64,000 bases of DNA from Novosphingobium fuchskuhlense (GCF_001519075.1 NZ_KQ954244.1:885934-949933), one strand, 5' to 3'; shown: positions 26,770 through 36,210, numbered from the stretch's first letter. The notes: generated by a model not told the origin, from the letters alone. A program made the numbers and translations.

Positions 26770-28401
26770 TCAGTTTGGCACCAGCACCGTATCGCGCGCG
26801 GCGGGCTGGGTCTGCGGGTAGTCCTCGTTGAAATGGAGGCCGCGGCTTTCGCGGCGGGCGCGGGCGCTTTTCACGATGAGTTCGGCGGTCTGGAGCAGGT
26901 TGCGCAGCTCGATGAGGTCCGCCGTCACGCGGAAGTTGCCGTAGTAGTCGTTGACCTCGCCCTTCAGGAGCTTGATGCGGTGCGCGGCGCGTTCGAGGCG
27001 CTTGTTGGTGCGCACGATGCCGACATAATTCCACATGAAGCGCCTGAGTTCGGTCCAGTTCTGCTTGATGACGACTTCCTCGTCGGAATCCGAAACGCGG
27101 CTTTCGTCCCACGGGCGCAGCGGCGGCGGTGCGGCGAAGCTGTCCCACCGCGCGAGGATGTCGTTCGCGGCGGCATCACCGAACACGAAGCATTCCAGCA
27201 GGCTGTTGGACGCAAGGCGGTTTGCCCCGTGGAGGCCGCTTTCGGAGCATTCGCCGACGGCATAGAGCCCATCGAGATCGGTCCGGCCGGCGAGATCGAT
27301 GAGCACGCCGCCGCACGTGTAGTGCTGGGCGGGGACGACCGGGATCGGCTCCTTCGTCATGTCGATACCGAGGCTGAGCAGCCGCTCATAGATATTGGGG
27401 AAGTGGCCGCGGACGAACTCGGGGTCCTTGTGGCTGATATCGAGGTGGACGTAATCGAGCCCGAGGCGCTTGATTTCGTGGTCGATGGCTCGTGCCACGA
27501 TATCGCGCGGGGCGAGTTCCTCGCGGGCGTCGAAGCGGGGCATGAAGCGTTCGCCGCCGCCGGGAACGCCGGGGGGCAGCTTGAGGTGCCCGCCTTCGCC
27601 GCGCACCGCCTCGGTGATGAGGAAGTTCTTGACCTCCAGATTGTAGAGGCAGGTCGGGTGGAACTGCATGAATTCCATGTTGGAGACGCGGCAGCCCGCG
27701 CGCCAGGCCATGGCGATGCCGTCTCCGGTTGCGCCGCGCGGGGCGGTGCTGAAGAGATAGGTGCGGCCCGCGCCGCCGGTAGCAAGGATCGTGGCGCGTG
27801 CGGCGAAGCATTCCACCCGGCCGGTCGAGGCATCGAGGGCATAGGCACCCCACACGCGTCCACCGCCTGCGCCTTGCCCGCCTTGATCCGCGCGGTGCCG
27901 GTTCGTCACCAGATCGATCGCGACCATGTCCGGACGCAGGGTGATGTTGGGGTGGGCCTTCGCGGCGGCGATCAGCGCCTGCTGGACGGCCCAGCCGGTT
28001 GCATCATCGACGTGGACGATGCGGCGGTGAGAGTGTCCGCCTTCGCGGGTGAGGTGCAGAGCGCCGGCTTCGGCGTTGAACGGCACGCCGAGCTGTTCGA
28101 GCCGGCGTATCGCTTCCGGGGCATTCTCGACGACGAACTCCACGGTCTCGCGCCGGTTAAGGCCAGCGCCTGCGACCATGGTGTCGCGGATGTGGTCGTC
28201 GAAGGTATCGCCCTCATCGAGCACGGCGGCAATGCCGCCTTGTGCCCAGGCCGTGGAGCCGCCGTCGAGCGCGCCCTTGGCCAGCACGAGCACGCGGCAG
28301 CGTTCTGCCAGCACGAGAGCGGCAGTGAGCCCGGCCGCGCCGGAGCCGACGATCAGGACATCAGCCGGGCCATCGGGGCTGGATGGGAGGGCGGCGCTCA
28401 T
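26770..28401 (-). CDS. nadB: L-aspartate oxidase
   Basis: FAD enzyme that oxidises L-aspartate to iminoaspartate for de novo NAD synthesis, 543 residues. Motifs: dinucleotide-binding VLIVGSGAAGLTAAL, GGSTAWAQGGIAAVL, the substrate region GGHSHRRIVHVDDATGWAVQ, FMQFHPTCLY, GGVLIDLAGRTDLDGLYAVGECSESGLHGANRLASNSLLE, and a helical C-terminal domain. No nadA or nadC is beside it, so the pathway is split. A quinone/fumarate is the usual electron acceptor with O2. The upstream region to 28617 is low in GC with two ATAACG-type direct repeats and is shared with a small gene on the other strand. Confidence 0.96.
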   Translation of the reverse strand: MSAALPSSPDGPADVLIVGSGAAGLTAALVLAERCRVLVLAKGALDGGSTAWAQGGIAAVLDEGDTFDDHIRDTMVAGAGLNRRETVEFVVENAPEAIRRLEQLGVPFNAEAGALHLTREGGHSHRRIVHVDDATGWAVQQALIAAAKAHPNITLRPDMVAIDLVTNRHRADQGGQGAGGGRVWGAYALDASTGRVECFAARATILATGGAGRTYLFSTAPRGATGDGIAMAWRAGCRVSNMEFMQFHPTCLYNLEVKNFLITEAVRGEGGHLKLPPGVPGGGERFMPRFDAREELAPRDIVARAIDHEIKRLGLDYVHLDISHKDPEFVRGHFPNIYERLLSLGIDMTKEPIPVVPAQHYTCGGVLIDLAGRTDLDGLYAVGECSESGLHGANRLASNSLLECFVFGDAAANDILARWDSFAAPPPLRPWDESRVSDSDEEVVIKQNWTELRRFMWNYVGIVRTNKRLERAAHRIKLLKGEVNDYYGNFRVTADLIELRNLLQTAELIVKSARARRESRGLHFNEDYPQTQPAARDTVLVPN

Positions 28402-28617
28402 GAGCAGACCGGGGTTACTGCAGGGAATGGTCGGTACACCCGATCTTCTTGCCCGTGCTCAGCGCATTTGGAAAGCCTCCCCCAAGGCCTGGCGGCGCGC
28501 AAATCGCCAGAATCTGAAGGCGTAAATGCGATGTTATAACGGTATTTAGCTATGCCTGTGTGCACTTGCGAATGCTATAACGCGAAGCGGCTATGCTGCC
28601 AGCAAGGACTACCGACC

Positions 28618-28794
28618 ATGATTTGGCGCCTGCCCTTCTGCCTGTTTGATCGACACCGCTGTGATCTCACGTCCGTGCGTTGGAACGGCACGCGCCACAT
28701 TGGCGTCTGCCGCGATTGCAAAAGCGCGGTGCGACTGTCTGCTCGCGGGCACTGGAAGCGGTTCGTAGAGCGAGAAATAGGAAAAAGTCGTTAA
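28618..28794 (+). CDS. Small cysteine-containing (zinc-ribbon-like) protein, unknown
   Basis: A 58-residue basic protein, MIWRLPFCLFDRHRCDLTSV at the start, then RHIGVCRDCKSAVRLSARGHWKR. The spaced cysteines (C8, C15, CRDC) suggest one zinc site; the architecture recalls the small DUF1660 type found in phages and sphingomonads, but that is a guess. aaggac lies 8 bases before the ATG at 28618. Local GC is lower than in its neighbours, which hints at transfer. Confidence 0.5.
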   Translation: MIWRLPFCLFDRHRCDLTSVRWNGTRHIGVCRDCKSAVRLSARGHWKRFVEREIGKSR

Positions 28795-28796
28795 TT

Positions 28797-28822
28797 TAAA
28801 AACACTTCCCGGTTTCGGGAAG
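28797..28822 (-). terminator. Intrinsic terminator of the ABC ATPase gene (minus strand)
   Basis: Stem cttcccg/cgggaag (28805-28811 and 28816-28822) with a 4-base loop; on the minus strand it is followed by tgttttt. It lies 5 bases past the stop of the ABC ATPase gene at 28827. Confidence 0.8.
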
Positions 28823-28826
28823 GGCG

Positions 28827-29783
28827 CTATCCGGCCGCTCCGGCCGGCGAGCTCGTCAGCTTGACGAAGACATCCTCGAGGTCCGCCTCGTCGGTCGAGA
28901 CATCGACAATGCCATAGCCGAGCGACTGCACCAGCGCGAGCACGCCGCCCGCGTTGATGCGGTCCTTGTTGTAGGTCACGCGCAGCTCGCGTTCGCTTGA
29001 AATGGTGCTCTTGACGAAGGCTTCATGCTGCGGCGCAGCATCGATCGGCCGGTCCAGCGTCAGCACGACGATTTTCTCGCGCATCATCCCGACAAGCTCG
29101 CGCGTCGGCTGGTTGGTGATCAGCCGGCCATGGTTGATGATCGCGATGCGGTCGCACAGCTGTTCTGCTTCCTCGAGATAATGCGTGGTCAGGACGATGG
29201 TCACGCCCTGGTTGTTGAGATCGACCACGAGTTCCCAGAGAAGGCGCCGCAGTTCGACATCCACGCCCGCGGTGGGCTCGTCGAGCACGAGGATCGGCGG
29301 GGTGTGGACCATGGCCTTGGCAATGAGCAGGCGGCGCTTCATGCCCCCGGACAGCGAGCGGGCATAGGCATTGGCCTTGTCGGCAAGGTGGACCGACTTG
29401 AGCAGCTCCATCGAACGGCGCACGGGCGCTGGCACGCCATAGAGCCCCGCCTGGATGTCGAGCACTTCGAGCGGGGTGAAGAACGGGTCGAACACGATCT
29501 CCTGCGGCACGATGCCGATGGAGGCCTTGGCGTTGCGCGGTTCGCGGTCGATATCAAAGCCCCAGATCTCGACCGAGCCCGAAGACTTCATGACGAGGCC
29601 CGCGAGCGTGTTGATCAGGGTGGACTTGCCCGCGCCGTTGGGGCCGAGGAGCCCGAAGATCTGGCCTTGCGGCACATCGAAGCTGACGCCGCCGAGTGCC
29701 AGCTTGCCTTCGCCCGACTTGCTGCCGGCGGGGGCGTAGCGCTTGACGAGGTCGCGGATGCGGATGGCGGGGGTGGTTTCCAT
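28827..29783 (-). CDS. ABC transporter ATP-binding protein (ABC-2 exporter type)
   Basis: A 318-residue cytoplasmic ATPase. Walker [11 protein letters not shown]-loop VPQE, signature [14 protein letters not shown], Walker [13 protein letters not shown] and the H-loop [10 protein letters not shown] are all present. The C-terminal extension (about residues 245-318) and the TAGVD form are like NodI/DrrA/YadG-type ABC-2 exporters. The permease is not adjacent: the next gene upstream on this strand is not a membrane protein, so its partner is elsewhere. The ATG at 29783 has gggagaa upstream. An intrinsic terminator follows, so it is a single-gene transcript. Confidence 0.93.
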   Translation of the reverse strand: METTPAIRIRDLVKRYAPAGSKSGEGKLALGGVSFDVPQGQIFGLLGPNGAGKSTLINTLAGLVMKSSGSVEIWGFDIDREPRNAKASIGIVPQEIVFDPFFTPLEVLDIQAGLYGVPAPVRRSMELLKSVHLADKANAYARSLSGGMKRRLLIAKAMVHTPPILVLDEPTAGVDVELRRLLWELVVDLNNQGVTIVLTTHYLEEAEQLCDRIAIINHGRLITNQPTRELVGMMREKIVVLTLDRPIDAAPQHEAFVKSTISSERELRVTYNKDRINAGGVLALVQSLGYGIVDVSTDEADLEDVFVKLTSSPAGAAG

Positions 29784-29888
29784 GGCTTCTCCCTGCCGCT
29801 TGCTTCCTCGCACGTAAAGGGGTTTGGGCAGGCACCGCGTTGTCGGCCCAGCTTGTATCACGGGCGCCGGTTTGCTACCCGCGCCGCC

Positions 29889-30086
29889 ATGAGCACGATC
29901 AAGGCACCCGAGACGGTTCTGACCACAAGCACGCGCGTGCGCTGCGACGGCGCGGACAATATCCGCGGCGGTGCGGCGCTGGGCCATCCCCGCGTGTTCA
30001 TCGAGATCGACGAGCGCGGCTTTGCCGAGTGCGGGTATTGCGACCGGCGCTTTGTCCTCAAGGGCGGGCCGGCGGACTTATCCTAA
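29889..30086 (+). CDS. Zinc-finger (CHCC type) domain protein
   Basis: A 65-residue protein with a CHCC zinc finger: C19, H33, and the pair [13 protein letters not shown]. This is the domain of mitochondrial complex I subunit NDUFS6 and its alphaproteobacterial homologues, where it is thought to help complex I assembly. The ATG at 29889 gives [20 protein letters not shown]. Divergent from the ABC ATPase gene (105 bp). Confidence 0.85.
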   Translation: MSTIKAPETVLTTSTRVRCDGADNIRGGAALGHPRVFIEIDERGFAECGYCDRRFVLKGGPADLS

Positions 30087-30119
30087 TCGTTGCGGGCCTC
30101 AGTTTAGGGGAGATCGATT

Positions 30120-30533
30120 GTGAAGGACCGTTTCCCTCAATGCTTTTTGGCAGCGATCTTGGCTTTCGCGATTGTTCCATCCACGCCTGCGGCTGCATTG
30201 CCTACTAACGGGATTCCGACGCAGATCGGTACTTGCTCCTTTTCAGTTGTAAAATCAGTTGAGCAAAGATTGGTTGATGGTTCTACCAATAGACCCATTG
30301 CTGGTTCTGGTTCTGCCATTGAACTGGCTAATGGCGTCTATGGAGTTTCTTATGATCAGGTCGGTGCTGTAAACCGTTCTCGGCGGGGCGACCGTGTCCT
30401 CACCTGCCTAGTCAAGGTTCCCAAGGGGTGTCCTCCTGGGGACAAGCGGGGGCGGCTTTATACAACGACCAACCTTCGCACGGAGGAGTCATGGACGTTG
30501 CCTGATGCAGAGCACATGTGCGGCGGAGCATGA
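30120..30533 (+). CDS. Predicted secreted protein, low GC, unknown
   Basis: A 137-residue protein. It has a signal peptide (CFLAAILAFAIVPSTPAAALP), then four cysteines in the mature part (GTCSFSV, RVLTCLVKV, KGCPPG and a final MCGG), which may form two disulfides. There is no recognisable domain. Start is GTG at 30120 after aggggag. Base composition is clearly poorer in GC than the flanking zinc-finger and tldD genes, and codon choice is more relaxed, which suggests recent acquisition or weak selection. Confidence 0.65.
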   Translation: MKDRFPQCFLAAILAFAIVPSTPAAALPTNGIPTQIGTCSFSVVKSVEQRLVDGSTNRPIAGSGSAIELANGVYGVSYDQVGAVNRSRRGDRVLTCLVKVPKGCPPGDKRGRLYTTTNLRTEESWTLPDAEHMCGGA

Positions 30534-30594
30534 TCGAAATGGGTTTGCTCACTTTTGGTTTGAGTGAGCGCCCTTGCTGCCTATATCCTTGGGC

Positions 30595-32022
30595 ATGACC
30601 CATACGCCCGACGCCCGCTCGCTGCTCTATCGCCCCGGTTTGCTGACCCCTGACGAGGCCAAGCGCCTGACCGCGACAGCGTTGGGGGCCTGCGAGGATG
30701 GCGAACTCTATCTCCAGTTCATCGCGAGCGAGAGCTTCGGCTTCGATGACGGGCGGCTCAAGACGGCGGACTATTCGCGCGATGCCGGGTTCGGTCTGCG
30801 CGGCGTTTCGGGCGAGATGACCGGGTTTGCCCATGCCAACGAGATATCGGCTGCCGCCATCGCCCGCGCGGGTGAGACGCTGAAGCTGCTCGATCCGGCG
30901 AAGACCGCGCCTGCGGCCGCGCCGCGCCAGAACAACCGGCACCTTTATACCGATGCCTCGCCGCTCGATGCGATTCCCTTCGCGGCCAAGGTCAAGCTGC
31001 TCGAGACAATCGATGCTGCTGCCCGCGCGCGCGATCCGCGCGTGGCGCAGGTTTCGGCGAGCCTCGCGGCAAGCTGGTCGGTGGTCGAGATCGTGCGCGC
31101 GGACGGCTTTGTCGCGCAGGACGTGCGGCCGCTGGTGCGGCTCAACGTGTCCATCGTTGCCGAACAGAACGGACGGCGCGAGACGGGCAGCTTCGGTCTC
31201 GGCGGGCGGCGGCTCTATGATGACCTCTTCGAGGAAGGCACCTGGAACCGCGCGATCGACAGCGCATTGGCGCAGGCGCTGGTCAATCTGGAATCGGTGG
31301 ATGCCCCTGCGGGCGAGATGACCGTGCTGCTCGGCCCCGGCTGGCCCGGCGTGCTGCTGCACGAGGCCGTGGGCCACGGCCTCGAAGGCGATTTCAACCG
31401 CAAGGGCACCAGTGCCTTTTCCGGCCGCATTGGCGAGCGGGTGGCGGCGCCGGGGGTTACGGTGGTGGATGACGGCTCCATTCCAGGCCGACGCGGTTCG
31501 CTGACCATCGATGATGAAGGCACGCCGACCGAGGAGACCGTGCTGATCGAGGACGGCGTGCTCAAGGGCTATATCCACGACCGCATGAGCGCGCGGCTGA
31601 TGGGCCTTGCCCCCACCGGCAACGGGCGGCGCGAAAGCTATGCCCACGCGCCCATGCCCCGCATGACCAACACCTTCATGCGCGGCGGGAATGATGATCC
31701 GGCAGAGCTGCTGAGCCGCGTGAAGAACGGGATCTTCGCCAAGTCCTTCGGCGGCGGGCAGGTCGACATCACCAGCGGCAAGTTCGTGTTTTCCTGCACC
31801 GAGGCCTACCGCGTCGAAAACGGCAAGCTGGGGGCGCCGATCAAGGGCGCAACGCTGATCGGCGATGGCCCCAGCGTGCTGACCCGGGTGACCGGAATCG
31901 GCCATGACATGGCGCTCGACGAAGGCGTCGGCGTCTGCGGCAAGGGCGGGCAGAGCGTGCCGGCGGGCGTGGGCCAACCAACCCTGCTGGTCGAGGGGCT
32001 GACAGTCGGCGGCACGGCGTAA
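30595..32022 (+). CDS. tldD: Metalloprotease TldD
   Basis: Catalytic half of the TldD/TldE (PmbA) metalloprotease that trims peptides, including microcin and CcdA-type substrates. The 475 residues show the zinc motif HEAVGHGLEGD (about residues 256-266) in VLLHEAVGHGL, plus KGTSAFSGRIGERVA, VVDDGSIPGRRGSL and RRESYAHAPMPRMTNTFM. The start ATG at 30595 gives MTHTPDARSLLYRPG; an in-frame ATG 21 bases upstream is possible. Its partner pmbA (tldE) is not in the window. Confidence 0.95.
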   Translation: MTHTPDARSLLYRPGLLTPDEAKRLTATALGACEDGELYLQFIASESFGFDDGRLKTADYSRDAGFGLRGVSGEMTGFAHANEISAAAIARAGETLKLLDPAKTAPAAAPRQNNRHLYTDASPLDAIPFAAKVKLLETIDAAARARDPRVAQVSASLAASWSVVEIVRADGFVAQDVRPLVRLNVSIVAEQNGRRETGSFGLGGRRLYDDLFEEGTWNRAIDSALAQALVNLESVDAPAGEMTVLLGPGWPGVLLHEAVGHGLEGDFNRKGTSAFSGRIGERVAAPGVTVVDDGSIPGRRGSLTIDDEGTPTEETVLIEDGVLKGYIHDRMSARLMGLAPTGNGRRESYAHAPMPRMTNTFMRGGNDDPAELLSRVKNGIFAKSFGGGQVDITSGKFVFSCTEAYRVENGKLGAPIKGATLIGDGPSVLTRVTGIGHDMALDEGVGVCGKGGQSVPAGVGQPTLLVEGLTVGGTA

Positions 32023-32037
32023 GGGGCTGATCCGAAG

Positions 32038-32100
32038 CTCGCCAAAGGGCGAGTTTCGAGGCGGCACCGGCCCTCCCTCGCTGTCTCGAATCGCGACAGC
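32038..32100. repeat. Dispersed repeat family B, copy 1 (double hairpin)
   Basis: Directly after tldD: a short hairpin ctcgcc/ggcgag (about 32038-32053), the segment gagtttcgaggcggcaccgg, then a second hairpin tcgctgtc/gacagcga. The same order, with ggcga, tttc, cggcaccgg and a trailing hairpin, occurs at 49493-49552. It looks like a REP family with diverged copies. Confidence 0.6.
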
Positions 32101-32135
32101 GAAGGCGGGGTTGGGCCGAGGCGCTGGATGTGGCC

Positions 32136-32158
32136 GGGATGATAGTTTATATCATCCC
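32136..32158. promoter_or_regulatory. Perfect 9-bp hairpin upstream of the DUF6491-like gene
   Basis: gggatgata (32136-32144), loop gttta, tatcatccc (32150-32158). AT-rich compared with its surroundings, and placed about 80 bases before the ATG at 32237. It could be an operator for a dimeric repressor or an end of tldD transcription without a T-tract. Confidence 0.4.
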
Positions 32159-32236
32159 TAGGGAAACTACAGTCAGCAAGGGTTAAGCCGACCCGGCGCA
32201 GACTGCTCCGCATCAACCGAGAAAGGCTAGAGGTCC

Positions 32237-32662
32237 ATGATCCGCACTGCACAACGGCTTGCGATCGTTGCCGCGGCCAGCGCGCTGGCGCTGGCTGGCG
32301 CTGCAGCCGATGCCAAACCGCGCCTCACCGGCGAGGAACAGCTTGCCAAGATGCTCGAAGGCCGGGTTGCCGGCGAGCCGGTCAACTGCATCTCGCTCCC
32401 CAACGTCCAGTCCTCGCGCGTGATCGACAAGACCGCGATCGTCTACGGCAGCGGCAGCACGCTTTATGTGCAGCGGCCGAAGTCGGGCGCGCAGTCGCTC
32501 GATTCCGACGACATCCTGGTCACCCATCTGACGAGTTCGCAGCTGTGCAGCATCGATACGGTGCAGCTGCGCGATCGCAACGGGTACTTCTGGCGCGGTT
32601 TCGTCGGGCTCGACAAGTTCGTGCCCTATACCAAGCCCGCCAAGGTCGCCCTCGCGAACTGA
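32237..32662 (+). CDS. DUF6491-like secreted protein
   Basis: A 141-residue protein with an N-terminal signal peptide (MIRTAQRLAIVAAASALALA, cut near AAADA). The mature part follows the same pattern as the lipoprotein at 4351: NCISLPNVQSSRVIDKTAIV, a tyrosine-containing strand TLYVQRP, TSSQLCSIDTVQLRD and a final aromatic segment. It keeps two of the cysteines and lacks the lipobox. Function unknown. A palindromic hairpin precedes it and a GNAT gene follows on the same strand. Confidence 0.72.
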   Translation: MIRTAQRLAIVAAASALALAGAAADAKPRLTGEEQLAKMLEGRVAGEPVNCISLPNVQSSRVIDKTAIVYGSGSTLYVQRPKSGAQSLDSDDILVTHLTSSQLCSIDTVQLRDRNGYFWRGFVGLDKFVPYTKPAKVALAN

Positions 32663-32734
32663 TCCAGCGGACCCGCCTCGCACAATGGCGGGGCCGGATT
32701 GATCTTGATCGGTCCCTGGCGGTATGGGCGCGAT

Positions 32735-33307
32735 ATGAACACCGCGCCCCAACCGCACTTGCGCCTCGCCACGCCTGAAGACACTGCCGCGCTCGCCGAT
32801 CTGGCGCGCCGCGCGGTCAGCGCCAAGTTCCAGCACCTTTACAAACCGGAAGACTTCGCGGCCTTCATGGAGGCCGCGCACAGCGATGCCAAGGTCGCGA
32901 AGGAAATCGCCGATCCGGGCATGCGCGTGGCGGTGGTCGAAGAGGCGGGCACGCTGGTCGCCTTCTGCAAGCTGGTGCTGCAGAGCACGCTGCCCACCGG
33001 GCACAGCGATGCGCGCAGGCCGCTTGAACTCAAGCAGCTCTACACCGATCCCGCGCGCATCGGCGGGGGGCTGGGCAAGCGGCTGATGGACTGGGCGCTG
33101 GCCGAGGCGGAGCGTGAGGTCGCGGACGAGGTACAGCTGACCGTCTACAGCGAAAACGTCGAGGCCCAGCGGTTCTACCACCGCTATGGTTTTGCCAAGA
33201 TCGCCGATATCGAGTTCTGGGTGGGCAACCACTGCGATCCTGAGTTTTTGTATGCCCGGCCGATGGCTGTTCAAGGCCATGGCCTTGCCGAGGCCGAACA
33301 GGTATAA
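32735..33307 (+). CDS. GNAT family N-acetyltransferase
   Basis: A 190-residue acetyltransferase. The acetyl-CoA-binding motif A is seen in [24 protein letters not shown], and motif B in [20 protein letters not shown]. The N-terminal [23 protein letters not shown] is the usual opening of this family. Acceptor substrate unknown. It is 7 bp upstream of ispG on the same strand and probably co-transcribed with it. The ATG at 32735 is preferred to one at 32699. Confidence 0.88.
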   Translation: MNTAPQPHLRLATPEDTAALADLARRAVSAKFQHLYKPEDFAAFMEAAHSDAKVAKEIADPGMRVAVVEEAGTLVAFCKLVLQSTLPTGHSDARRPLELKQLYTDPARIGGGLGKRLMDWALAEAEREVADEVQLTVYSENVEAQRFYHRYGFAKIADIEFWVGNHCDPEFLYARPMAVQGHGLAEAEQV

Positions 33308-33314
33308 GCCCCCC

Positions 33315-34448
33315 ATGTCATCCGTACGCCCCTGGCGCGATATCGCGCGCCGAAAGAGCCGCCAGATCATGGTCGGATCCGTTCCCGTTGGCGGCGATGC
33401 GCCGATCACGGTGCAGACCATGACCAATACCCTGACCAGCGACCCCGTCGCCACGATCAACCAGATCAGACGCTGCGAGGATGCCGGGGCGGATATCATC
33501 CGGGTTTCGTGCCCGGACGTGGAAAGCACCGCGGCGCTGGGCAAGATCGTGCGCGCGGCGCGCGTGCCCATCGTGGCGGACATCCATTTTCACTACAAGC
33601 GCGCGCTCGAAGCCGCTGATGCGGGCGCGGCGTGCCTGCGCATCAACCCCGGCAACATCGGCTCCTCCGAACGCGTGGCCGAAGTGGTCCGCGCGGCCAA
33701 GGCCAATGGCTGCGCGATCCGCATCGGCGTGAACGCGGGGAGCCTCGAGAAGGACCTCCTCGAAAAGTACGGCGAGCCGTGCCCCGATGCGCTGGTCGAA
33801 TCGGCGCTCGATCACATCAAGCTGCTGCAGGACCACGATTTCCACGAATACAAGGTGGCGGTGAAAGCCTCTGACGTGTTCCTTGCGGTCGCGGCCTACA
33901 TGGGCCTTGCCGAAGCGGTCGATTGCCCGCTGCATCTGGGTATCACCGAGGCGGGCGGCCTGATCGGCGGGACGGTCAAGTCCTCGATCGGGCTGGGCAG
34001 CCTGCTCTGGGCGGGCATCGGCGATACCCTGCGCGTCTCGCTTTCGGCCGAGCCCGAAGAGGAAGTGCGTGTCGGCTTCGAGATCCTGAAGTCGCTCGGC
34101 CTGCGCACACGCGGCGTGCGCGTCGTCTCGTGCCCCTCCTGCGCGCGGCAGGGCTTTGACGTGATCCGCACGGTGGAGGCGCTGGAAAGCCGCCTCAGCC
34201 ATATCAAGACGCCGATCTCGCTTTCGGTGCTGGGCTGCGTGGTGAACGGGCCCGGCGAAGCGCGCGAGACGGATGTCGGCCTCACCGGCGGCGGCAACGG
34301 CAAGCACATGGTCTACCTCTCGGGCGTGACCGACCACACCGTGCAGGACGAGGACATGCTCGAGCATATCGTCAGCCTGGTCGAAGCCAAGGCGGCCGAG
34401 ATGGAAGCGGCGACCACCGATGCGGGGAAGTCGGAAGTACCGGCCTGA
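33315..34448 (+). CDS. ispG: 4-hydroxy-3-methylbut-2-enyl diphosphate synthase (flavodoxin/ferredoxin)
   Basis: Penultimate [4Fe-4S] enzyme of the MEP isoprenoid pathway: converts MEcPP to HMBPP. The 377 residues show the TIM-barrel part ([35 protein letters not shown]) and the cluster-binding end with cysteines in [12 protein letters not shown] and [11 protein letters not shown], the latter containing the conserved Glu ligand. Start at [20 protein letters not shown] (33315). No other MEP gene is near. Confidence 0.96.
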   Translation: MSSVRPWRDIARRKSRQIMVGSVPVGGDAPITVQTMTNTLTSDPVATINQIRRCEDAGADIIRVSCPDVESTAALGKIVRAARVPIVADIHFHYKRALEAADAGAACLRINPGNIGSSERVAEVVRAAKANGCAIRIGVNAGSLEKDLLEKYGEPCPDALVESALDHIKLLQDHDFHEYKVAVKASDVFLAVAAYMGLAEAVDCPLHLGITEAGGLIGGTVKSSIGLGSLLWAGIGDTLRVSLSAEPEEEVRVGFEILKSLGLRTRGVRVVSCPSCARQGFDVIRTVEALESRLSHIKTPISLSVLGCVVNGPGEARETDVGLTGGGNGKHMVYLSGVTDHTVQDEDMLEHIVSLVEAKAAEMEAATTDAGKSEVPA

Positions 34449-34502
34449 TCCGGGCAGTCTTGGCGATTTGCTAACCCCTTTGCGGGCATCTTCGCGCCTG
34501 CC

Positions 34503-35027
34503 ATGAATCGCTTCATCGTCATCGCCGGGCTGGTGGTCGTCGGCAGTGCGCTGCTGGCGCCTCGGCTCAAGGTCGAGCCTGCCGAGGCGGGGCGGCCGGC
34601 CAGGGCCGCGCATGCCTCCCCCTGGAGCAAGGATGCCCCGACACCGCCGCGCGGGGGACCAGCCGAAATGGTCGAGATCGCGCGCGATGCGGGCGGTCAA
34701 TTCCACCTCGATGTCGATGTCGGCGGCGAGCCGGTGCGCTTCCTCGTCGATACCGGGGCCGATGTCGTCGCGCTGACGGAGGACGATGCGGACCAGTTGG
34801 GGCTCAAGCCCGATCCCGGCGCCTATCGGCCGATGCTGCAGACAGCCTCTGGCACGGGCCTTGCCGCTCCGGTCGAGATCGACCGGATGACCATCGGCGG
34901 GCATGAACTGGTCGGCGTGGCGGCGGTGGTCGTACCCGATCTGCCGGTCAGCCTGCTCGGCCAATCGGCACTGCGCCGGCTGGGCAGCGTGACCTTGAAG
35001 GGTGACCGGCTGCTCATCGCAGGCTAA
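34503..35027 (+). CDS. Retropepsin-like aspartic protease, membrane-anchored
   Basis: A 174-residue protein with an N-terminal hydrophobic anchor (FIVIAGLVVVGSALLAP), a short Pro/Ala linker, and one retroviral-type protease domain: catalytic FLVDTGADVVALTEDDA, flap region, and PVSLLGQSALRRLGSV. This is the single-domain TIGR02281-type family of alphaproteobacteria (related to Rickettsia APRc and Sphingomonas proteins), which would need to dimerise to be active. Substrate unknown. Confidence 0.85.
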   Translation: MNRFIVIAGLVVVGSALLAPRLKVEPAEAGRPARAAHASPWSKDAPTPPRGGPAEMVEIARDAGGQFHLDVDVGGEPVRFLVDTGADVVALTEDDADQLGLKPDPGAYRPMLQTASGTGLAAPVEIDRMTIGGHELVGVAAVVVPDLPVSLLGQSALRRLGSVTLKGDRLLIAG

Positions 35028-35060
35028 GGGCCTTGCTTCCGCACCAGCCGCGAGCCTGCC

Positions 35061-35567
35061 ATGTCGCTTTCGATCCGTTTCGCCACGCCCGATGACCTGC
35101 CCCTGATCGCGCACCTGATCCGCGCGCTTGCCGAGTACGAGAAGCTGGCGGATGAGGTGCGCTTTGATGAAGCCGTGCTGGGCGAAAAGCTCTTCGGAGC
35201 CCGCCCCTTTGCCGAGGTGATCATCGGCGAGGTTGATGGTGCGCCGCAGGGTTTCGCCCTGTTCTTCCACAATTTCTCGACCTTCGAGGGGAAGCCCGGC
35301 GTCTATCTCGAAGACCTGTTCGTGCGGCCCGAGGCGCGCGGCAGCGGGCTGGGCAAGGCGCTGCTCGCGCGGCTGGCGGCCATCGCGGTGGAGCGGGACT
35401 GCGCGCGGCTCGAATGGTCGGTGCTCGACTGGAACGCGCCGGCCATCGGCTTCTACAAGAAGCTCGGCGCGCGGCTGATGGACGAGTGGACGGTGATGCG
35501 GGTGGACGGCGCGGCGCTGGTGCAGCTTGGCGCCCGATCGGCCGCGGACACTGGAAAAACGGCCTGA
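35061..35567 (+). CDS. GNAT N-acetyltransferase, diamine-acetyltransferase-like
   Basis: A 168-residue acetyltransferase of the SSAT (spermidine/spermine acetyltransferase) subtype: IRFATPDDLPLIAHLIRALA, EKLADEV, then GFALFFHNFSTFEGKPGVYL, LEDLFVRPEARGSGLGKALL (acetyl-CoA site) and WNAPAIGFYKKLGARLMDEW. That series is the hallmark of the SSAT clade, although many bacterial members act on amino acids or thialysine. The start is ATG 35061. Confidence 0.9.
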   Translation: MSLSIRFATPDDLPLIAHLIRALAEYEKLADEVRFDEAVLGEKLFGARPFAEVIIGEVDGAPQGFALFFHNFSTFEGKPGVYLEDLFVRPEARGSGLGKALLARLAAIAVERDCARLEWSVLDWNAPAIGFYKKLGARLMDEWTVMRVDGAALVQLGARSAADTGKTA

Positions 35568-35577
35568 TCAACCGTAC

Positions 35578-36210
35578 ATGGAGGACATGACGGGATTGGT
35601 GAACAGGCGCGGGCTCATCACCGGCGCGGCGGCGACCCTTGCCGCAGCCGCCCTGCCTGCGCGCGTGTTTGCCCAGCCCTACAGCGTACCCGAACAGAAC
35701 CGCCGCATCCTTGCTGTCGCGAAGGAGCAGGTGGCGCGGGCGGGCAAGGTGCTGTGGCGCACCGACATCGTGGGCATTGCCGATTTCGCGCTGCCTTCGG
35801 CGATGCCCAGGCTCCACTTCGCCAATCTCGAGAAGGGCGAAGTCCGCTCGTTCCTCGTTGCCCACGGCAAGGGTTCAGATCCGGAGCACGACGGGTTCCT
35901 CAAGACCTTTTCGAACGATGTCGGCAGCCTCGCCACTGCGCGCGGGGCGTACATCACCTATGAGTGGTATGTCGGCAAATACGGCACCTCGATCCGGCTC
36001 GGCGGCCTCGACCCTGAAAACAGCAACACGCTGGACCGCGCGATCGTGTTGCACCCGGCGTGGTACGCCAATCCCGGCGTGCTGGAGAAATGGGGCAAGC
36101 TGGGGCGCAGCGACGGCTGCTTCGCGATGAGCGAGGCCGATTTCAACGAGGCGCTGTGGCACCTTTCGGGCGGGCGGCTGCTCTATGCAGACCGGCTGGG
36201 GATTTATTGA
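35578..36210 (+). CDS. Murein L,D-transpeptidase catalytic domain (YkuD_2) family protein
   Basis: A 210-residue exported protein. A twin-arginine-type signal (NRRGLITGAAATLAAAALPARVFAQ) targets it to the periplasm. The catalytic part runs from VAHGKGSDPEHDGF to the cysteine motif HPAWYANPGVLEKWGKLGRS followed by DGCFAMSE: His and Cys of the YkuD fold. It may cross-link or modify peptidoglycan, but this subfamily is little studied. ATGs at 35578 and 35587 are both possible. Its 3' end overlaps the convergent orphan gene by 7 bp. Confidence 0.88.
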   Translation: MEDMTGLVNRRGLITGAAATLAAAALPARVFAQPYSVPEQNRRILAVAKEQVARAGKVLWRTDIVGIADFALPSAMPRLHFANLEKGEVRSFLVAHGKGSDPEHDGFLKTFSNDVGSLATARGAYITYEWYVGKYGTSIRLGGLDPENSNTLDRAIVLHPAWYANPGVLEKWGKLGRSDGCFAMSEADFNEALWHLSGGRLLYADRLGIY

